A DNA stretch of 64,000 nt from Microbispora rosea (GTDB lineage: Bacteria > Actinomycetota > Actinomycetes > Streptosporangiales > Streptosporangiaceae): positions 124,001 through 188,000 of the forward strand of contig NZ_FTNI01000006.1 of the NCBI RefSeq assembly GCF_900156315.1, in the 5' to 3' direction. A program made the translations under genes and the position numbers. Below, piece after piece: positions 54,455 to 64,000 of this stretch. Below the pieces are notes generated by a model. The model saw only the letters and a program-made list of their open reading frames with translations, ran no database searches and was not told the DNA's origin. Position 1 is the stretch's first letter. The number at the start of each line of letters is the position of its first letter.

Positions 54455-56020
54455 TTAGGTGGGAGGTTCGTCCGGGATGTCGGCGATGTCGTCCAGTGCG
54501 GCGGCCAGCTCGTCCGGATGGTCGCCGATGCGCTCGGCGATCTCGATGAGGACGTGCAGCACGTCGTGCCGGTCGTGCCCCAGGTCGATCAGGCGCTGGG
54601 CGGCCTCCCACAGCTGCGGCGGGTCGCCGACCCACAGCCGGCTCGCGATCTCCTCGTGCCAGGCGAGGTGCTCCTCCAGGTCCGTACGGCCGAGCTCGTC
54701 GGCGTGGTCGATCTCCAGCAGGATGCGCCGGTCGGCCTCGTCCGCCGGGTTCAGCAGGTCGAGGCTGGTCGAGCCGCGCATGCCCTGCAGCAGGGGGAAC
54801 GCGAACGCCCGCCGGGCCAGGGCGGACAGGTCGCCGTCGGGCAGCAGCCGTTCCACGAGAGAGCGGTCCAGCCCGAAGGTGGTCGGGTCCCGGTAGGCCT
54901 CGGTGAAGCGGGCCGTCGCCTCCCAGACCGCGTCGAGCGTCGCCCGGACCCCCTCATCGGGCAGGCCGATCCGGGGGCCGGCGAAACGCACCCACGCCGA
55001 CAGCACGTGCGGCATCGCGTCCTGCTCCGACGGGCTGAGCAGGACCTTGCGCGGCAGCCAGTCGAGCAGGAACGTCTCGCACTTGGTCGGGCTCACCCGC
55101 ATCGGCCGGCCGAAGTCCTGGTCGCAGCCGTAGTCGATGATGTGGTCGGCGCACCGGGAGGCGGCCGACGGGTCCGACAGGTTCTCCGCCGCGTCCGAGG
55201 CGAGGAACTCGGCCGCCAGCATCGCGCGGCGGTCCCGGCTGTAGGGCGCCTCGGTGTGCGCGGGGGCGGGCCTCATCCGCCCGGGCGGCAGCGCCTTGAT
55301 CCGGGCCCGGGCGAAGGCGTGGTAGGCGCTGTAGCTGTCGCTCACCAGCTTCCGCGCGGTGCGGCCGTGCGCGGCGGCCCTGGTGGCCTTCATGGCGAAC
55401 TCCAGCAGCGCCCGCGCCTGCTGCGGCTCCAGCTCCTCGAACCGCAGCAGCGCGTTGCCCGCGGCCTCCAGCCTGGCCTGCTCAAGCAGCTTGTCGACCT
55501 GCGACGACACCCAGGCGTCGCGGGCCATGCCGCCCATGTTGTAGTCGACGACCACGACGAGCGCGTGCCTGTCCTCGCCGTTGTAGGCGAACGTGCACAC
55601 CACGGTGTCCTGGTCGCCGTACACGTCCCGGGAGACGTAGCAGCCGGTCGGCTTGACCGCGCCGACGCGGTCCGCCCAGCGGGGCCTGGCGACGTCCGAC
55701 TCCATCAGCGCGAGCGCCGCGCCCTCCGCCTTGGCCGCCTGGCGGGCGGTGCCGAGGTAGGCGACGGAGACGAGCAGGGTGAGCGCGGCAGGCGTGCCGG
55801 CCTTGGCCGCGTAGTCCACCAGCCCCTCGCCGAGGATCTGCTCGACGTCGCCGCCGCGCAGCCGCCTGCCCCACCACGCCCCGAGCATGTCGGAGACCAT
55901 GAGCTCGGCGTCGAGCGGGCTGCGGACGGCGAGCAGCTCCCTGGCCGCCAGCAGCATCTCCGCGAACACGTCGTCCGGCGGCCGGGTCTCCCGGGGGTCA
56001 CGTCGGCGCCGGCGACTCAC
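54455..56020 (-). CDS. Conserved hypothetical protein, 521 aa
   Basis: I do not recognise a characterised family. The protein is soluble, largely helical and acidic. The N-terminal half contains a central beta region, DTVVCTFAYNGEDRHALVVVVDYN, suggesting an alpha/beta domain. The C-terminus (EIASRLWVGDPPQLWEAAQR, then LGHDRHDVLHVLIEI) resembles the small DUF1841-like module found at the end of several unrelated bacterial proteins. GTG 56020 is preferred; ATG 56062 is possible. It lies 62 bp upstream of pxpA in the same direction and may share its transcript. Confidence 0.6.
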   Translation of the reverse strand: MSRRRRRDPRETRPPDDVFAEMLLAARELLAVRSPLDAELMVSDMLGAWWGRRLRGGDVEQILGEGLVDYAAKAGTPAALTLLVSVAYLGTARQAAKAEGAALALMESDVARPRWADRVGAVKPTGCYVSRDVYGDQDTVVCTFAYNGEDRHALVVVVDYNMGGMARDAWVSSQVDKLLEQARLEAAGNALLRFEELEPQQARALLEFAMKATRAAAHGRTARKLVSDSYSAYHAFARARIKALPPGRMRPAPAHTEAPYSRDRRAMLAAEFLASDAAENLSDPSAASRCADHIIDYGCDQDFGRPMRVSPTKCETFLLDWLPRKVLLSPSEQDAMPHVLSAWVRFAGPRIGLPDEGVRATLDAVWEATARFTEAYRDPTTFGLDRSLVERLLPDGDLSALARRAFAFPLLQGMRGSTSLDLLNPADEADRRILLEIDHADELGRTDLEEHLAWHEEIASRLWVGDPPQLWEAAQRLIDLGHDRHDVLHVLIEIAERIGDHPDELAAALDDIADIPDEPPT

Positions 56021-56182
56021 GAGATCTCGCTCCGCTCGCTCACGGTGACCACCCTCTCGCATTCCCGCCGCGAAGGGCATCAGGAACACGGCCCGGTGAC
56101 TTCCCCGTTATCTGCCGCCCCGGCCGTGCCCGCCGTACGGGCACGGGCCGGGACGCCCGCCGGGTGACTCCCGCGCGGCACC

Positions 56183-56446
56183 TCACCTCCGGGAAGGCGG
56201 CGCCGAGTTGACCATGCCCAGGAGGCGTTCCCGGGCGACCCGCTCGACGATCTCCGGTGTGACGTCGAGTCCCAGATGCTCGCCGCAGGCCCAGGTGTCG
56301 GCGACGCACCTGGCGACTGCGGACAGGGGGACGGTCAGGAATTCCGCGGCCAGCCGGTGGGTCACGAGCTCCGCCGGTTCACGAAGACCAGGCTCCGGTG
56401 ATGGGCCGCCACTGATTCGTGCTGCGAGTACGGGCATGGACTGCAT
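56183..56446 (-). CDS. Small helical protein of unknown function, 87 aa
   Basis: Unrecognised. After a short N-terminus come three amphipathic helices (LVTHRLAAEFLTVPLSAVA, DTWACGEHL, IVERVARERLLGM), similar to small three-helix actinobacterial proteins that resemble response-regulator-associated domains. ATG 56446 or 56437 (GCGAGGA before the first). It is divergent from the HhH-GPD gene. Confidence 0.5.
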   Translation of the reverse strand: MQSMPVLAARISGGPSPEPGLREPAELVTHRLAAEFLTVPLSAVARCVADTWACGEHLGLDVTPEIVERVARERLLGMVNSAPPSRR

Positions 56447-56538
56447 TCCTCGCTGAATGGGGACCTGCCGCCCCTTATTCCACCTCTTTCCCCGGCGGTG
56501 TCAAGCCTTGGCGGGCCGCCGCGTGGGAAGCTGATCCC

Positions 56539-57105
56539 ATGCGCATCCGGCTCGCCCAGGATCCCGAGGCCGACGAGCTGCTCGGCCGCAGCCCCCTCGC
56601 ACTGCTCATCGGCATGCTGCTCGACCAGCAGGTGCCGCTCGAGCGGGCCTTCGCGGGGCCCCGTACGATCGCCGACCGGCTCGGCCGCGACCTGGACGCG
56701 CGTGAGATCGCCTCTTATGATCCTGAGCAATTCGCGGCTCTGCTCGCGGCGACGCCTGCGGTCCACCGTTATCCGAAGGCCATGGCGGCCCGCGTCCAGG
56801 CGCTCGCGACCTATCTCGTCGAGCATTACGACGGCTCGGCCGAGAAGGTGTGGCAGGATGTCCGCGACGGTGCCGGGCTGCTGCGCCGGCTGCTGGCCCT
56901 CCCCGGATTCGGCCGGCAGAAGGCCCAGATCTTCCTGGCCCTGCTGGGCAAGCAGTGCGGCGTGCGCCCGGACGGCTGGCGTGAGGCGGCCGGGCCGTAC
57001 GGCGAGGAGGGGGTGCACCGGTCGGTGGCCGACGTCGTCGACGCCGAGAGCCTGCAGTTGGTCCGCGCGACCAAGCAGGAAGCGAAGCGGGCGGCCAAGA
57101 AGTAG
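56539..57105 (+). CDS. HhH-GPD base-excision repair protein
   Basis: 188 aa. Helix-hairpin-helix with LPGFGRQKAQIFLALLGK (about 126-143) and an Asp in HRSVADVVD where the catalytic Asp is expected. The iron-sulfur cluster cysteines of endonuclease III are absent, and the N-terminal half has LLIGMLLDQQVPLERA. These short actinobacterial proteins are annotated as DNA glycosylases; the damaged base recognised is unknown. The Lys/Arg-rich end (KQEAKRAAKK) may bind DNA. Confidence 0.8.
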   Translation: MRIRLAQDPEADELLGRSPLALLIGMLLDQQVPLERAFAGPRTIADRLGRDLDAREIASYDPEQFAALLAATPAVHRYPKAMAARVQALATYLVEHYDGSAEKVWQDVRDGAGLLRRLLALPGFGRQKAQIFLALLGKQCGVRPDGWREAAGPYGEEGVHRSVADVVDAESLQLVRATKQEAKRAAKK

Positions 57106-57282
57106 GCCGGATCCTCCTGCGCGAGACGCCGGTCTTTTGACAGGATGCGTTGACCGCATGGCGGGCGGGGCTTCCGTCCGCGCATGCCGATCGCCCATGA
57201 TGTAGGGCAGATCTGCGCTACCAATCACAGTTATGGAGATGTGCCTCGTGGGAGACGCTGGCACGCGACGGAGGTGCCGACC

Positions 57283-59364
57283 ATGAGCGCCGAAACCTCC
57301 GTGCCCCGGCCCCGGGAGCCCGGTTTGGACATATCAGACTCCGACCTCTTCAGAGGCCTGATGTCGGAGGCGCCGTTTGCCTTCGCATTTTTCAACCCGG
57401 ATGGGCGTTTCGTCCGGGTCAACTCCACCTTTACCGAGCTGACCGGCCATCCTGTCGAGTTGCATCTTGACCGCCAACCGTCCGAGCTGCTGCCGGCCGA
57501 CCTGACCACCATGATCGATGGGGCGCTGCGCCGGATCGCCGACGAGTCGCTGCCGGTCACCGACCAGCGGATCAGGACCCGCGCTGGGAACGGCGACACC
57601 CGTCACTGGACGGTGTCGTTCTACCCGATGCGCGGCGACGACGGCGTCGTCGGGACGGCGTTCTTCGGCGTGGACGTGACCGAGCGGCAGCTGAACGAGG
57701 AGGTGCTGGAGCGCAGCGAGGAGCGCTATCGCTCGCTGGTGGAGTCGCAGCAGCAGCTCGTGTGGATCACATCGCCCAGCGGCGCGGTCGCCGAGGACGC
57801 GCCCCAGTGGCGGGCCATCACCGGCCAGGGGCTGGAGGAGTACCTCGCGCACGGGTGGCTGGACGCGGTGCACCCGGACGACCGCCCCGGCACCGAGGAG
57901 GCGTGGCGCGAGGCGCTGCGCGGCCGGACGATGTTCGAGTGGAGCTACCGGGTGCGCACCCGGGCCAGCGGCTACCGGCACTTCGAGGTGCGGGCCGTGC
58001 CCATCATCAGGCACGGCCGCGTGGTGGAGTGGGTCGGGGCGAACACCGACGTCACGCCGCAGCGCGAGGCCGAGGAGATGCGCGGCCGCCTCACCGACCA
58101 GCTCGGCGCCGCCGCGCTGCGCACCGCCCGCCTCCAGGGCGCGACCGCCCAGCTCGCCGAGGCGCTCACCGTCGAGCAGGTGGTGCAGGTCATCATCGAC
58201 GTCGGCCGTACGGCCCTCGCCGCCGACCACTCGTCCGTGGCCCTGCTCGACCTGGATCGGGCGACGCTGAAGCTGATCAGCAGCGGCGGCACCCCGGACA
58301 ACCGGGGCGAGGAGATCGACCTCGCGAACCCCAACGTGATGACGATGGCGGTCAACAGCCGCCGCCCGGTCTTCGCCGAGTCGCCGGACAGCCTGCGCGC
58401 CCAGCTCGTGGACGCGGGCGCCGACGAGGCGCAGATCTCCGGCTTCCTCACCCAGACGGACGAGCGGGCCTGGGTGGGCCTGCCGCTGCTGGCGGCCGGG
58501 CGGGCGCTCGGCGCGCTGCGGTTCTCGTTCACGCGGACCCAGAAGATCTCGCAGGAAGACGGCGTCTTCCTGGAGGCTCTCGCCGGGCAGTGCGCCCTCG
58601 CGGTCGAGCGGGCCACGCTCTTCGAGCGCGAGCACAAGACGGCCGAGACGCTGCAGCGCAGCCTGCTGCCCGAGCGCCTGCCGGTGGTGCGGGGGATGAC
58701 CCTCGCCTACCGCTTCCGCTCCGGCTCCCGTCACGTGCAGGTGGGCGGCGACTGGTACGACGCGTTCGTCCTGCAGGACGGCCGGGTGGCGGCCGTGGTG
58801 GGCGACGTCATGGGCAAGGGCGTCAAGGCCGCCGCCGGCATGGGCCGGATCCGCAACGCCATGCGCGCGCTCGCGCTGACCAACCCGCCCCCGGCCGCGG
58901 TGCTGACGGGGCTCGACCGCGTCTTCGAGGCGACCGAGGAGGAGGAGCAGGTCACCACCCTGGCGTACATGGTCGTCGAGCCCGGGACCGGGGAGGGCAC
59001 GCTGGCCCTGGCCGGTCACCCGCCGCCGCTGCTGGTCTCGCCGCAGGGCGTCGGGCTGCTGCACGAGACCGAGCCGGGCACTCCGCTCGGCTGGGCCACG
59101 AGCCGCAAGCAGTTCCGGTTCTGCGTGCCGCCGGGTCACACCGCCGTTCTGTACTCGGACGGCCTGGTGGAGAACCGCAAGCGCGGGCTGGACGCCGGAC
59201 TCAGGGAGCTTTCGTCCGTCGTGGCCGAAGCGCCCCCGGAGGTCCTGAGCAGCCCGAATATGCTGCTCGATTTCCTGGTGGACCACATGCTGTCCGGGTA
59301 TGAACAGGACGATGATGTAACGGTACTCGCGGTCCACGTGCCACCGGCCACGAAGAGTGACTGA
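57283..59364 (+). CDS. PAS-PAS-GAF-PP2C (SpoIIE-type) phosphatase
   Basis: 693 aa. PAS 1 (about 18-145, FAFFNPDGRFVRVN), PAS 2 (about 146-265, ending WVGANTDVT), GAF (about 290-445) and a SpoIIE/RsbU-type PP2C domain (about 460-690) with metal Asp residues in GGDWYDAF and VGDVMGKG, plus GQ-like and SDGLVE motifs. Such proteins dephosphorylate anti-anti-sigma factors of stress sigma factors. No anti-sigma or STAS partner is adjacent; it directly precedes the principal sigma factor, 218 bp away. ATG 57283 has GGAGGTG eight bases upstream. Confidence 0.92.
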   Translation: MSAETSVPRPREPGLDISDSDLFRGLMSEAPFAFAFFNPDGRFVRVNSTFTELTGHPVELHLDRQPSELLPADLTTMIDGALRRIADESLPVTDQRIRTRAGNGDTRHWTVSFYPMRGDDGVVGTAFFGVDVTERQLNEEVLERSEERYRSLVESQQQLVWITSPSGAVAEDAPQWRAITGQGLEEYLAHGWLDAVHPDDRPGTEEAWREALRGRTMFEWSYRVRTRASGYRHFEVRAVPIIRHGRVVEWVGANTDVTPQREAEEMRGRLTDQLGAAALRTARLQGATAQLAEALTVEQVVQVIIDVGRTALAADHSSVALLDLDRATLKLISSGGTPDNRGEEIDLANPNVMTMAVNSRRPVFAESPDSLRAQLVDAGADEAQISGFLTQTDERAWVGLPLLAAGRALGALRFSFTRTQKISQEDGVFLEALAGQCALAVERATLFEREHKTAETLQRSLLPERLPVVRGMTLAYRFRSGSRHVQVGGDWYDAFVLQDGRVAAVVGDVMGKGVKAAAGMGRIRNAMRALALTNPPPAAVLTGLDRVFEATEEEEQVTTLAYMVVEPGTGEGTLALAGHPPPLLVSPQGVGLLHETEPGTPLGWATSRKQFRFCVPPGHTAVLYSDGLVENRKRGLDAGLRELSSVVAEAPPEVLSSPNMLLDFLVDHMLSGYEQDDDVTVLAVHVPPATKSD

Positions 59365-59582
59365 ATGAATCAGGCATAACGGTTGCTTTCGGGTATCAGT
59401 GACCTCCTTCCGTACGCACTAGTGTCTCGGTCGGCCTAGGGTGGAGGAGCAACCGGCGGGACGCGGCCGTATCACGTACCGTGGCGTGCCACAATGGCAT
59501 GTCGCGGTCTGCGCGACCTCACCACCGGAAAAGAAGAAGCACCTGGGTCCATTCTCGCCATGCGTTCGTTCGAGAGGTGTTC

Positions 59583-61259
59583 GTGTCGCCTGCAAGTTCG
59601 ACTCGCTCGAAGCCGTCGGAGCTGAACGAGCCAGTGATTCAGCAGCTCCTCGAGCGTGGGCGCTCGCAGGGTTTCCTCGAGTCCGAGGATGTCCGCAAGG
59701 CCTTCGAGGAAGCGGACATCCCGATGTCGCAAGCCGCTGGATTCCTGCGCAGCCTCAGCAAGGAGGGTGTGACCGTCGTGGTGACGGCCGCCGACTCCGC
59801 GGCTCCCAAGCGTTCTCGAGGTCAAGCCAAGCGCCGCACCACCGCGCCCGTCAAGAAGACCACCAAATCCGCGGCGGCCAAGGAGTCGCAGCCGGAGACC
59901 GTGACCGCCGTGGTGACCGACTCCGCACCGGCCGCCAAGCCGGGGCCGAAGAAGCCCGCGCCGGCCAAGCCCGCGCCGCCCGCCGCCAAGGCCCCGGCCA
60001 AGCCCGCTCCGCCGAAGAAGGCCGCGCCCGCCAAGCCGGAGGCCCCCACCGCGGGTCCCGAGGGTAAGGCGCCCAAGGCCGACTCCAAGCCGAAGTCCGC
60101 CGACATCGCCGAGGACGACGAGGACATCGACCTCGAAGGTGACGTCGACATCGAGGACTTCGACATCGAGGTCGAGGACGTCGAGATCGACTCCGAGGCG
60201 GAGACCGAAGAGTCCGACACCGAGTCCGAGGGGGAGGCCGAGGGCGAAGAGCCCAAGGCCGAGGCGCTCGTCCAGTCCGAGGACGAGGTGCTGATCCTCA
60301 CCGACGACGATGACGACGCGCCCGTCGCCCAGGTGGCGGCGGCCGGCGCCACCGCCGACCCGGTGAAGGACTACCTCAAGCAGATCGGCAAGGTGCCGCT
60401 GCTCAACGCCGAGCAGGAGGTCGAGCTCGCCAAGCGGATCGAGGCCGGCCTGTTCGCCGAGGAGCAGCTCGCCCAGGAGGTCGACAGCCTGCCCGTCGAT
60501 GTCCGCGCCGAGCTGGAGTGGATTGCCGAGGACGGCCACCGCGCCAAGAACCACCTGCTGGAGGCCAACCTCCGGCTCGTGGTCTCGCTGGCCAAGCGGT
60601 ACACCGGCCGCGGCATGCTGTTCCTGGACCTGATCCAGGAGGGCAACCTGGGCCTGATCCGCGCGGTCGAGAAGTTCGACTACACCAAGGGCTACAAGTT
60701 CTCCACGTACGCCACCTGGTGGATCCGGCAGGCGATCACTCGGGCCATGGCCGACCAGGCGCGGACCATCCGCATCCCGGTCCACATGGTCGAGGTGATC
60801 AACAAGCTGGCCCGCGTCCAGCGGCAGATGCTGCAGGACCTCGGCCGCGAGCCCACGCCGGAGGAGCTGGCCCGCGAGCTCGACATGACCCCTGAGAAGG
60901 TCATCGAGGTGCAGAAGTACGGCCGCGAGCCGATCTCCCTGCACACTCCGCTGGGTGAGGAGGGCGACAGCGAGTTCGGCGACCTCATCGAGGACTCCGA
61001 GGCCATCGTCCCGGCCGACGCCGTGAGCTTCACGCTGCTGCAGGAGCAGCTGCACTCCGTTCTCGACACGCTGTCGGAGCGGGAGGCGGGCGTGGTGTCG
61101 ATGCGGTTCGGCCTCACCGACGGGCAGCCGAAGACCCTCGACGAGATCGGGAAGGTCTACGGCGTGACCCGCGAGCGGATCCGCCAGATCGAGTCCAAGA
61201 CCATGTCGAAGCTGCGCCACCCGTCCCGTTCCCAGGTGCTGCGCGACTACCTGGACTGA
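59583..61259 (+). CDS. rpoD: Principal sigma factor (RpoD/HrdB/SigA)
   Basis: 558 aa. Region 1.1 (about 12-65), then a long low-complexity stretch: Lys/Ala/Pro repeats (about 85-170) and an acidic run rich in Asp/Glu (about 175-245). Region 1.2 begins at [16 protein letters not shown]. Regions 2.3-2.4 ([20 protein letters not shown]), 3 and 4.2 ([18 protein letters not shown]) are all intact, as in group 1 sigma factors. GTG 59583 with GAGAGGTG upstream is chosen; earlier in-frame codons give a non-conserved extension. A strong terminator follows. The 218 bp upstream probably carry its promoter, but no element is certain. Confidence 0.96.
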   Translation: MSPASSTRSKPSELNEPVIQQLLERGRSQGFLESEDVRKAFEEADIPMSQAAGFLRSLSKEGVTVVVTAADSAAPKRSRGQAKRRTTAPVKKTTKSAAAKESQPETVTAVVTDSAPAAKPGPKKPAPAKPAPPAAKAPAKPAPPKKAAPAKPEAPTAGPEGKAPKADSKPKSADIAEDDEDIDLEGDVDIEDFDIEVEDVEIDSEAETEESDTESEGEAEGEEPKAEALVQSEDEVLILTDDDDDAPVAQVAAAGATADPVKDYLKQIGKVPLLNAEQEVELAKRIEAGLFAEEQLAQEVDSLPVDVRAELEWIAEDGHRAKNHLLEANLRLVVSLAKRYTGRGMLFLDLIQEGNLGLIRAVEKFDYTKGYKFSTYATWWIRQAITRAMADQARTIRIPVHMVEVINKLARVQRQMLQDLGREPTPEELARELDMTPEKVIEVQKYGREPISLHTPLGEEGDSEFGDLIEDSEAIVPADAVSFTLLQEQLHSVLDTLSEREAGVVSMRFGLTDGQPKTLDEIGKVYGVTRERIRQIESKTMSKLRHPSRSQVLRDYLD

Positions 61260-61273
61260 CGTCACCAGTCGAT

Positions 61274-61309
61274 CGTCCCCCCGGCCACGCACCACCGGCC
61301 GGGGGGACG
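61274..61309 (+). terminator. rpoD terminator
   Basis: A perfect 13-bp stem CGTCCCCCCGGCC with its complement at 61297-61309 and a 10-base loop, 15 bases after the stop codon. Confidence 0.8.
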
Positions 61310-61422
61310 TTGACGTGTAGGAGCGTCCCGCAGTAGGCGGACGATCCAAGGGAGACGACTTAACACCGACGTAACCTCGCGGTAGCGCCACGAGCATGGC
61401 GACGCTCCTAGGCTCGCGCCTC

Positions 61423-62388
61423 ATGGGAGTGATCGAAGTGGATCGGGCGCGTGCTCGGGGGCCACGAGTGATCCCGGACCGCCCTTGGGCGGACACCATG
61501 CTCGACGAGGCGGTCGAGGCCGCCTCCCGGGGCGACCTCAGACCGGCCGCGGCCGTCCTCGCGGACAGCAGGGGCGACCCGGAGACGCGGTCGCTGCGGG
61601 TGGAGGCGCTGTCGCGCACCGTCGCCGGAGCGAGCCGGTCGATAGAGGCGATGCTCGCCTACGACCAGGGCAATCCCGACCTCTGGCTGTGGCTCGGCCG
61701 GGCCCGCCTGGAGGAGGCCTGGGATCTGCGGCCCGACGTGCGGGCCAGGGCGGTGCAGGCGGACCGGCAGCACGCCTACCGGTCGGCGATGGAACAGGCC
61801 AGGCAGCCGCTGCTGACGGCGGCGGGGATCGCGCGGAGTGATCCGGTGCCGTGGGAGTGCCTGATGTGGCTGGCGATCGGGCTGGACCGGCCGCGCACCG
61901 ACAAGGACGCGGTCTGGTACGAATGCTCCCGCCGGTGGCCGACGCTGTATTCGGGGGCCATGGCCCGCCTGATCACCCTGTCGCCCGGCTGGGGCGGAAC
62001 CGCCGGGGAGATGCTCGGCTTCGCCCGCTCGGCCGCCGCGCACGCCCCGGAGGGCAGTCCGCTCCCGGCACTCGTGCCGCTGGCCCACTTCGAGATCGTC
62101 GCCGCCGCGCGCACCCCCATGTCGCGGGGCGGCTGGTTCTCCTTCGAGGCGCAGCGCGACATCGTCTCGGCCGCCGGCCACTGGGCGGAGCGGCGTCTCG
62201 GCGGGGCGCACCCGCGCTCGGTCGAGGCGCACAACATCTTCGGCGCCGCCTTCTACCTGTCCGACCTCCGGCGTCCGGCGCGCGGGCATCTCGCCAGGAC
62301 GGGCGGCCGCTTCAGCCGGCTGCCCTGGTCGCATCTCGGCGATCCCGGGCAGCAGTATCGCCGGGCCTGCGCCCGGCTCAACCTCTGA
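61423..62388 (+). CDS. Conserved hypothetical protein, TPR-like
   Basis: About 321 aa, soluble, mostly helical, rich in Ala, Arg and Trp. Repeating helix pairs (DEAVEAASRGDLRPAAAVLAD; DLWLWLGRARLEEAWDL) resemble tetratricopeptide-like scaffolds. I do not recognise a defined family. Starts at 61396, 61423 (ATG) or 61438 (GTG) are all possible; no ribosome site decides. It stops one base before the convergent yaaA gene ends. No function can be assigned. Confidence 0.6.
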   Translation: MGVIEVDRARARGPRVIPDRPWADTMLDEAVEAASRGDLRPAAAVLADSRGDPETRSLRVEALSRTVAGASRSIEAMLAYDQGNPDLWLWLGRARLEEAWDLRPDVRARAVQADRQHAYRSAMEQARQPLLTAAGIARSDPVPWECLMWLAIGLDRPRTDKDAVWYECSRRWPTLYSGAMARLITLSPGWGGTAGEMLGFARSAAAHAPEGSPLPALVPLAHFEIVAAARTPMSRGGWFSFEAQRDIVSAAGHWAERRLGGAHPRSVEAHNIFGAAFYLSDLRRPARGHLARTGGRFSRLPWSHLGDPGQQYRRACARLNL

Positions 62389-62389
62389 C

Positions 62390-63139
62390 TCACTCGTCCA
62401 CGATCACGTCGAGGGTCCGCGGCCTTCCCCGGCCGGCCGGCGCGGCCAGTTCCACCCGATGCCCGAGGCCGGTCAGCAGGTCGGCCAGATCCCCGGCCGT
62501 GCGGGGCCGGTCGGGGGTCTCGACGAGCGCGCGGGCGACCACGCCCCGGGTGGCCTTCGCCATGTGGCTGACGACGGTCCGCTTTCCGGCCGCCTCCCGC
62601 AGCACCCGCACGGCCACGCCGCGTTCGCCGGGCTGCCAGGCGGCGGCGTACGTCGCGGAGCGCATGTCCACCACGAGCCCCTTCGTCGCGTCGAGCACCG
62701 CACTGATCGACGGCCGCCAGAACGCGGCCAGGCCGCCCATGGGCGGCAGCCGTACGCCCATGGACAACCGGTAGGGCGGCACGCGGTCGGACGGGCGCAG
62801 CAGGCCCCACAGCGCCGAGAACACGACGATTCTGCGGTCGGCCCGCCGCCGGGCCTCGGGGGAGAGGGTGGCCAGGCCCAGATTGTCGTACAGCACGCCC
62901 GTGTAGAGGGCGGCGACGGGCAGGGTGCGCGCCGTGGGAAGCGCCAGGTTGCGCTCGATCTCGCCGGCCTGCCCCTCCGACAGGCCGAGCACGTCGCGCG
63001 CCTCGGGCGTCCGGCAGAGCGAGACGAGGGCGTCGAGGACCTTCTCGCGCGGGGAGGCGAGTTCGGGGAAGCCGAGCCGGCGGACGGTGGAGGTGCCCCG
63101 CTCGGCCTTCCCCTCCGAGGGCGGAAGCAGGATGAGCAC
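62390..63139 (-). CDS. yaaA: Peroxide stress protein YaaA (UPF0246/DUF328)
   Basis: 249 aa. The family start LILLPPSEGK is followed by ALYTGVLYDNLG, IVVFSALWGLLRPSD and PYRLSMGVRLPP; the end has VVSHMAKATRG. In E. coli YaaA lowers free iron during peroxide stress and binds DNA. Actinobacterial function is inferred. GTG 63139 is the start. It shares its direction with aceE but is separated from it by a terminator. Confidence 0.92.
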   Translation of the reverse strand: MLILLPPSEGKAERGTSTVRRLGFPELASPREKVLDALVSLCRTPEARDVLGLSEGQAGEIERNLALPTARTLPVAALYTGVLYDNLGLATLSPEARRRADRRIVVFSALWGLLRPSDRVPPYRLSMGVRLPPMGGLAAFWRPSISAVLDATKGLVVDMRSATYAAAWQPGERGVAVRVLREAAGKRTVVSHMAKATRGVVARALVETPDRPRTAGDLADLLTGLGHRVELAAPAGRGRPRTLDVIVDE

Positions 63140-63153
63140 GGTTTCGCAGCCTA

Positions 63154-63192
63154 CTGCGCCCCGACCGGGAAACTCTCCCGATCGGGGCGCAG
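63154..63192 (-). terminator. aceE terminator
   Basis: A 17-bp stem with one mismatch (63154-63170 with 63176-63192), loop AACTC, 20 bases past the aceE stop and just before yaaA. Confidence 0.75.
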
Positions 63193-63212
63193 CCCCTGAA
63201 GGGTGGCGTCGC

Positions 63213-64000
63213 TCACTCGCGGCCGGTGTCCACCGCCTTGAGCACGGCCTCCGCGATCGAGCGCGGGTCCACGCCGAAGTGCCTGCGGACCGCCTCGCGG
63301 GTGCCCGACAGCCCGAACCCGTCGGTGCCGAGCGAGGTCCAGGGCCGGTCGATCCACGGGCTGATCTGGTCCGGCACCGCGCGCATCCAGTCGCTGACCG
63401 CGATCACCGGTCCCTCGGTCCCGGCCAGGGCCTGCCGGATGTACGGCACGCCCGTGGTGGCCATGGCGTCGCGGCGCAGCTCGCTCCAGGAGGTGACCGA
63501 CCACACGTCCACACCCAGGCCGTACTCCTCCCGGAGCAGCCGCTGCGCGTCCAGCGCCCAGTGGATCGCGGTGCCGCTGGCCAGCAGGTGGGCCTGGCCG
63601 CCACCGTCGGAGTACCGGTAGATCCCCCGGAGGATGCCCTCCTCCACGCCCTCGGGCATGGCGGGCTGCGGCATCGGCTCGTTGTAGACGGTCAGGTAGT
63701 AGAACACGTCCTCGCCGCCGGGGCCGTACATGCGCCGGAGCCCCTCACGCACGATCGTCCCCACCTCGTAGGCGAAGGCGGGATCGTAGGCCAGGCACGC
63801 CGGGTTGGCGGAGGCGAGCAGCTGCGAGTGGCCGTCGGCGTGCTGCAGGCCCTCCCCGGTCATCGTGGTCCGGCCGGCGGTGGCGCCGACGAGGAACCCG
63901 CGCCCGAGCTGGTCGGCCAGCGCCCACATCTGGTCGCCGGTGCGCTGCCAGCCGAACATCGAGTAGAAGATGTAGAAGGGGATCATGGCTTCGCCGTGGG
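63213..64000 (-). CDS. aceE: Pyruvate dehydrogenase E1, homodimeric type (C-terminal part)
   Basis: The last 262 codons of AceE; the frame runs off the right edge of the window. Typical C-terminal sequence is present: [48 protein letters not shown] and [19 protein letters not shown]. AceE decarboxylates pyruvate with thiamine diphosphate in the pyruvate dehydrogenase complex. The His of LQHADGHS belongs to the conserved transketolase-like central domain. Followed by its own terminator. Confidence 0.96.
   Translation of the reverse strand, partial: HGEAMIPFYIFYSMFGWQRTGDQMWALADQLGRGFLVGATAGRTTMTGEGLQHADGHSQLLASANPACLAYDPAFAYEVGTIVREGLRRMYGPGGEDVFYYLTVYNEPMPQPAMPEGVEEGILRGIYRYSDGGGQAHLLASGTAIHWALDAQRLLREEYGLGVDVWSVTSWSELRRDAMATTGVPYIRQALAGTEGPVIAVSDWMRAVPDQISPWIDRPWTSLGTDGFGLSGTREAVRRHFGVDPRSIAEAVLKAVDTGRE

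Overview
This is a high-GC (about 70%) chromosomal window from a filamentous-type actinomycete. The evidence is the lexA-nrdR-nrdJ order, actinobacterial SOS-box-like sites, a principal sigma factor with a long acidic and Lys/Ala/Pro-rich N-terminal extension, homodimeric AceE, GTG starts, and sugar ABC operons with no ATPase gene. Streptosporangiaceae or a relative is my best guess; this is inference. I saw no rRNA, tRNA, CRISPR array, insertion sequence or prophage.

0-12 kb, housekeeping and small regulatory units: a partial MalY/PatB-type aminotransferase; lexA; the nrdR-nrdJ ribonucleotide reductase unit behind two NrdR-box-like sites; an F420/NADP-type oxidoreductase; a YbjN protein; a divergent TetR/SDR pair with a promoter and operator-like repeats; a flavin split-barrel protein; two very small basic peptides; and an ECF41-type sigma factor overlapping its AhpD-like partner gene and preceded by a near-ideal ECF41 promoter.

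11.6-43 kb, a carbohydrate-use region with three separate regulatory circuits. (i) A LacI regulator and a sugar ABC importer (minus) face a GH42 beta-galactosidase (plus), with a matching operator-like palindrome at each end of the shared promoter region. (ii) GH31 alpha-xylosidase-like, a sugar-binding lipoprotein, two permeases and a secreted GH3 enzyme, possibly controlled by the ROK/XylR-like regulator at 35.1 kb. (iii) Cytoplasmic GH3, LacI and GH1 joined by 4-base overlaps, behind two perfect 14-bp palindromes 84 bp apart. The picture is breakdown of beta-galactosides and xyloglucan- or xylan-type oligosaccharides, partly outside and partly inside the cell.

Inside that region, 28.6-33.9 kb holds a striking cluster: two Hanks-type Ser/Thr kinases and a long Pro/Gln/Gly-rich protein, each with one membrane segment and outer domains sharing a Cys-x-Leu ... 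Cys-x-Trp pattern. It is followed by a small zinc-ribbon protein whose ribosome binding site lies in a hairpin.

43-64 kb: LtrA-like membrane protein, 2-oxoglutarate oxygenase, orphan histidine kinase, DoxX protein, 14-TM drug exporter, a membrane-anchored tandem CbxX-type AAA ATPase, an orphan family-5 binding lipoprotein, PxpA, several unknowns, a HhH-GPD repair protein, a PAS-PAS-GAF-PP2C phosphatase, the principal sigma factor, YaaA and the end of aceE.
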